From Flavobacterium sp. Root420 (lineage in GTDB: Bacteria; Bacteroidota; Bacteroidia; Flavobacteriales; Flavobacteriaceae), in contig NZ_LMEF01000001.1 in NCBI RefSeq assembly GCF_001427905.1, forward strand, positions 496,394 through 560,393: 64,000 bases of DNA, read 5' to 3'. Positions 61,709 through 64,000 of the stretch are shown here, one piece after another. Numbering within the stretch: position 1 is the stretch's first letter; each line of letters starts with the position of its first letter. A model generated the notes under the pieces. The model had not been told where the DNA came from. It ran no database searches and worked only from the letters and a program-made list of their open reading frames with translations. The position numbers and the translations under genes were made by a program.

Positions 61709-62425
61709 CTATTCCATTTTAGGTTTTGAGTCTGCTTTGTAATTGCTTTTCGGATCACTCATATTTACTTCTTTCGTCAATTTTCCTTTTAGATAAAATT
61801 GCCACATTCCGACTTTCTTTCCGTTTAAAAATTTCCCTTTAGAAGCCATAACACCGTCAGAATCATAGAAGATAGCTTCTCCATTATATTCATTATTTTT
61901 ATAAGTACTTTGCTCTAAAAGCAATCCGTTTTGACCGTATTTTTTATAAGTTCCATCTTTTAAACCATTCTTATACGTCATTTCTTCGGCAATTTTAGAA
62001 TCGGGATAAAAAACAGATCGTATTCCTTCCGGCTTTCCGTTTTTATAATTTTCAAGTGTCATAACAACTTTTGAAGCTTTATGGTAATATTTCCATTCCC
62101 CTTCACGTGCTTTCCCCACTTCTTTCCCTTCGCTTACCTTATTCTTATTCTGATCATAAAAAATAGTGTAAGAGCTTCCATCATTAGCTGTGAAATCACG
62201 AGTAGCTACAACATCACCTTTTTTGGTATCATCAAAAAACTTAAAAAGTCCGGTTTCTTTTCCATGGCTAAAAGCCCCTTCGTAACGCGGACGTTTTGAA
62301 AGTTCGTAAGTTCCTTTCCAGACTCCGTCTTTTTTTCCGCTAGCATCAAGTTTATTCACTTCTTGTGCCGAAACTAAAAAGGCATTTAAAAAAAGTAATC
62401 CGATTATTATTTTTTTATAAGTCAT
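61709..62425 (-). CDS. Exported MORN-repeat protein (YwqK-like)
   Basis: A 238-residue protein with a signal peptide (IIGLLFLNAFLVSAQ) followed by repeated units of the MORN/YwqK type: YELSKRPRYEGAFSHGKETG, NYKNGKPEGIRSVFYPDSKI, TYKNGLKDGTYKKYGQNGLL, TYKNNEYNGEAIFYDSDGVM and KFLNGKKVGMWQFYLKGKLT. Such repeats often form membrane- or protein-contact surfaces. The name toxin-antitoxin YwqK family is sometimes used, but no toxin gene is adjacent. It is followed by a terminator region and by yidC upstream. Confidence 0.88.
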   Translation of the reverse strand: MTYKKIIIGLLFLNAFLVSAQEVNKLDASGKKDGVWKGTYELSKRPRYEGAFSHGKETGLFKFFDDTKKGDVVATRDFTANDGSSYTIFYDQNKNKVSEGKEVGKAREGEWKYYHKASKVVMTLENYKNGKPEGIRSVFYPDSKIAEEMTYKNGLKDGTYKKYGQNGLLLEQSTYKNNEYNGEAIFYDSDGVMASKGKFLNGKKVGMWQFYLKGKLTKEVNMSDPKSNYKADSKPKME

Positions 62426-62482
62426 ATTAAATTCAATTTTAAGCTTTAACGAAAATGCTTTTGATAAAGTATACTATAAAAA

Positions 62483-62515
62483 TAAAAAAATCTCGATAAA
62501 TCGAGATTTTTTTAT
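62483..62515 (-). terminator. Terminator of yidC
   Basis: AAAAATCTCGA pairs with TCGAGATTTTT around the loop TAAA. On the minus strand T residues follow. It lies just beyond the yidC stop. Confidence 0.88.
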
Positions 62516-62519
62516 TGTA

Positions 62520-64000
62520 TTATTTCTTTTTGTTTTGACCTTTTGTAGCCTCTTGTTGTTCCATTACCTCTTGAAGACGTTGTTGAAACTTGCTTTGTTT
62601 TTTAGGCTCTTTTAATTTATTCTCCTGAATTTGAGCGTGAATTTTATCTGTATCAACAATATAATTTTTGATCACAAACATAATTCCGATTGTAATTAAA
62701 TTTGAAATAAAGTTATACAAACTCAAACCAGCACCATAACTATTGAAGAAAATCAACATCATTAATGGCGAAACATAAATCATGATTTTCATCATTTTAG
62801 CCATATCCGGCATACCTTCTTGCTGAGGCGCTGCCATTTGCTGATCTCCAGAAGTCATTTTCATATAAAAGAAAATAGCAATTGCAGCCAAAATTGGAAA
62901 CAAACTGATATGATCTCCGTATAATGGAATATGGAATGGTAATTGTACCACAGCATCAAATGACGATAAATCGTCTGCCCATAGGAAACTTTTTTGTCTT
63001 AACTCAAAAGCAGATGGAAAGAACTGGAATGATGCATACATAAACGGAAGCTGAATCAAGGCCGGAATACATCCTGCCATTGGGTTTACTCCTGCTTTAT
63101 TGTACAATTTCATTGTTTCCTGTTGTTTCTTCATTGGGTCTTTTTTGAATTTTTCCCCCAACTCTGTAATCTCCGGACGCAAAACTTTCATTTTAGCCTG
63201 AGACAGGAATGACTTATAGGTAATTGGTGACATTGCCAATTTTATCAAAATAGTAAAGATGATAATTGCAATTCCTAATGACAATCCAATTGTAGAACTC
63301 AAGAATCCGAATAACGGAATAAAAATCCATTGGTTAATCCATCCGAAAATTCCCCAACCTAATGGAATAATTTTTTCGAAGTTTTTATCATAAGATTTTA
63401 AAGTTTTATAATCAGAGGGTCCAAAATACCAGCTCATTTTATAATCAACTTCTCCATTAGAAAAAGCTAAGGGAACTGTTGCTCTAAATTGCTTTACAAA
63501 TGTTGTGTCGATGCTTTCATCTTTAATTAACGCATCAGATTGCAATTTAGATTTTTCGAATGGTTTATCTGTGGCTAAAATAGCAGTAAAAAAATGTTGT
63601 TTAAAAGCTATATAACTCACTTTTTCAGGAGTATCTTCTTTTCCTACACCATCACTTACTGAGCTGTATTTTTCGTCACCATATTCATATTCTAACTGAG
63701 CATATCTCTTTTCGATAGAAACACTCTTCTCGTTTCTAAAACTTTTCAAATCCCAAACTAAATCCAAAGGTTTAGAAGAATTCAAAACTTTATTTAATCC
63801 TTGAGAACGAATATCAAAACCAACTAAATAATCATTTGCTTTTAAAATATATTTGTACTCCAAAAATTCGTTAGCACCAGCTTTCAAACGCATGGTCAAA
63901 ATTTGATCTGCACCGCTTTTAGTAAGCGTTGGCTCAAAAAATAAATCTTTAGAATTTAAAGTTCTGTTATCCGTTGTTTGTAACTGAATATTTAAATGAG
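62520..64000 (-). CDS. yidC: Membrane protein insertase YidC, C-terminal part (5' end outside window)
   Basis: The frame stays open to the right edge, so the gene starts outside the window; the first in-frame start seen, TTG at 63899, is internal. About 490 residues are present. The periplasmic P1 domain occupies the first 170. Membrane helices follow: IIIFTILIKLAMSPITYKSF with the basic groove, then the cytoplasmic loop QAKMKVLRPEITELGEKFKK, GCIPALIQLPFMYASFQFF, then SPLMMLIFFNSYGAGLSLYN and FISNLITIGIMFVI. A basic C-terminal tail (KLKEPKKQSKFQQRLQEVME) may bind ribosomes. YidC inserts proteins into the inner membrane. Confidence 0.97.
   Translation of the reverse strand, partial: HLNIQLQTTDNRTLNSKDLFFEPTLTKSGADQILTMRLKAGANEFLEYKYILKANDYLVGFDIRSQGLNKVLNSSKPLDLVWDLKSFRNEKSVSIEKRYAQLEYEYGDEKYSSVSDGVGKEDTPEKVSYIAFKQHFFTAILATDKPFEKSKLQSDALIKDESIDTTFVKQFRATVPLAFSNGEVDYKMSWYFGPSDYKTLKSYDKNFEKIIPLGWGIFGWINQWIFIPLFGFLSSTIGLSLGIAIIIFTILIKLAMSPITYKSFLSQAKMKVLRPEITELGEKFKKDPMKKQQETMKLYNKAGVNPMAGCIPALIQLPFMYASFQFFPSAFELRQKSFLWADDLSSFDAVVQLPFHIPLYGDHISLFPILAAIAIFFYMKMTSGDQQMAAPQQEGMPDMAKMMKIMIYVSPLMMLIFFNSYGAGLSLYNFISNLITIGIMFVIKNYIVDTDKIHAQIQENKLKEPKKQSKFQQRLQEVMEQQEATKGQNKKK

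Noticed and set aside
61709..62425. Toxin-antitoxin system suggested by the YwqK name
   Set aside because: The protein is an exported MORN-repeat protein and no toxin gene is adjacent.

Overview
This 64 kb window is chromosomal DNA from a member of the Bacteroidota, almost certainly a Flavobacterium-like organism. The evidence is the low GC content, genes without Shine-Dalgarno leaders, several TAnnTTTG-type -7 promoter boxes, a SusC/SusD polysaccharide utilisation locus, a type IX secretion (T9SS) C-terminal sorting domain, many SPII lipoproteins, and families typical of flavobacteria (DUF4834, DUF3810, DUF4268, exported MORN-repeat protein). I see no rRNA, tRNA, CRISPR array, prophage or insertion sequence. 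Most genes are ordinary chromosomal genes; the accessory parts are the glucan locus and the nitrite/NO cluster.

Layout. 1-3.3 kb: end of an unidentified gene, peroxiredoxin bcp, endonuclease III lacking its Fe-S cysteines, and a secreted TPR protein. 3.3-4.9 kb: a 47-residue ORF next to an ECF sigma factor with a good promoter. 4.9-16.8 kb: a compact laminarin-type (beta-1,3-glucan) locus on the minus strand, comprising a transmembrane one-component regulator, SusC, SusD, a surface glycan-binding lipoprotein with tandem binding modules, and two GH16 enzymes. 16.8-20 kb: a REP-like element and uvrA. 20-27.7 kb: MscS channel, then flippase, glycosyltransferase and YfhO membrane protein for surface glycans. 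28-32.2 kb: outer-membrane protein, acetyltransferase-like protein, lipoprotein, and an alpha-oxoamine synthase probably making sphingoid or sulfonolipid bases.

32.4-38.6 kb is a nitrite/nitric oxide module: NirK fused to cytochrome c, the SUMF1-type protein NirV, a SCO copper chaperone, a heme-copper-oxidase-like 12-helix membrane protein, the di-iron repair protein RIC/ScdA, an azurin-like cupredoxin, and an Rrf2 regulator with three cysteines. Two near-identical 24-bp palindromes, upstream of rrf2 and of scdA, look like the operator of that regulator. A different CRP/FNR-like palindrome lies upstream of nirK. No NO reductase is visible.

38.7-64 kb is mixed: NYN/OST-HTH protein, FMN-binding glutamate synthase-like protein, paralogous lipoproteins, GH88 hydrolase, RdgB, a DEAD-box helicase with an RGG-like tail, cupin, PepD, DUF3810 protein, a second ECF sigma factor with a membrane partner, an atypical PlsC-family acyltransferase, a CoA-type Nudix hydrolase, nitronate monooxygenase, a T9SS-exported subtilase, MnmA, an exported dikinase-like protein with a phosphohistidine domain ahead of its ATP-grasp domain, DUF4956 and MORN-repeat proteins, and the C-terminal part of YidC running off the right edge. 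Several families of short inverted repeats are scattered between genes.

The observations I would follow first are the Rrf2 operator pair with the NO module and its oxidase-like membrane protein, the exported dikinase-like protein, and the REP-like element carrying four 13-bp tandem repeats.
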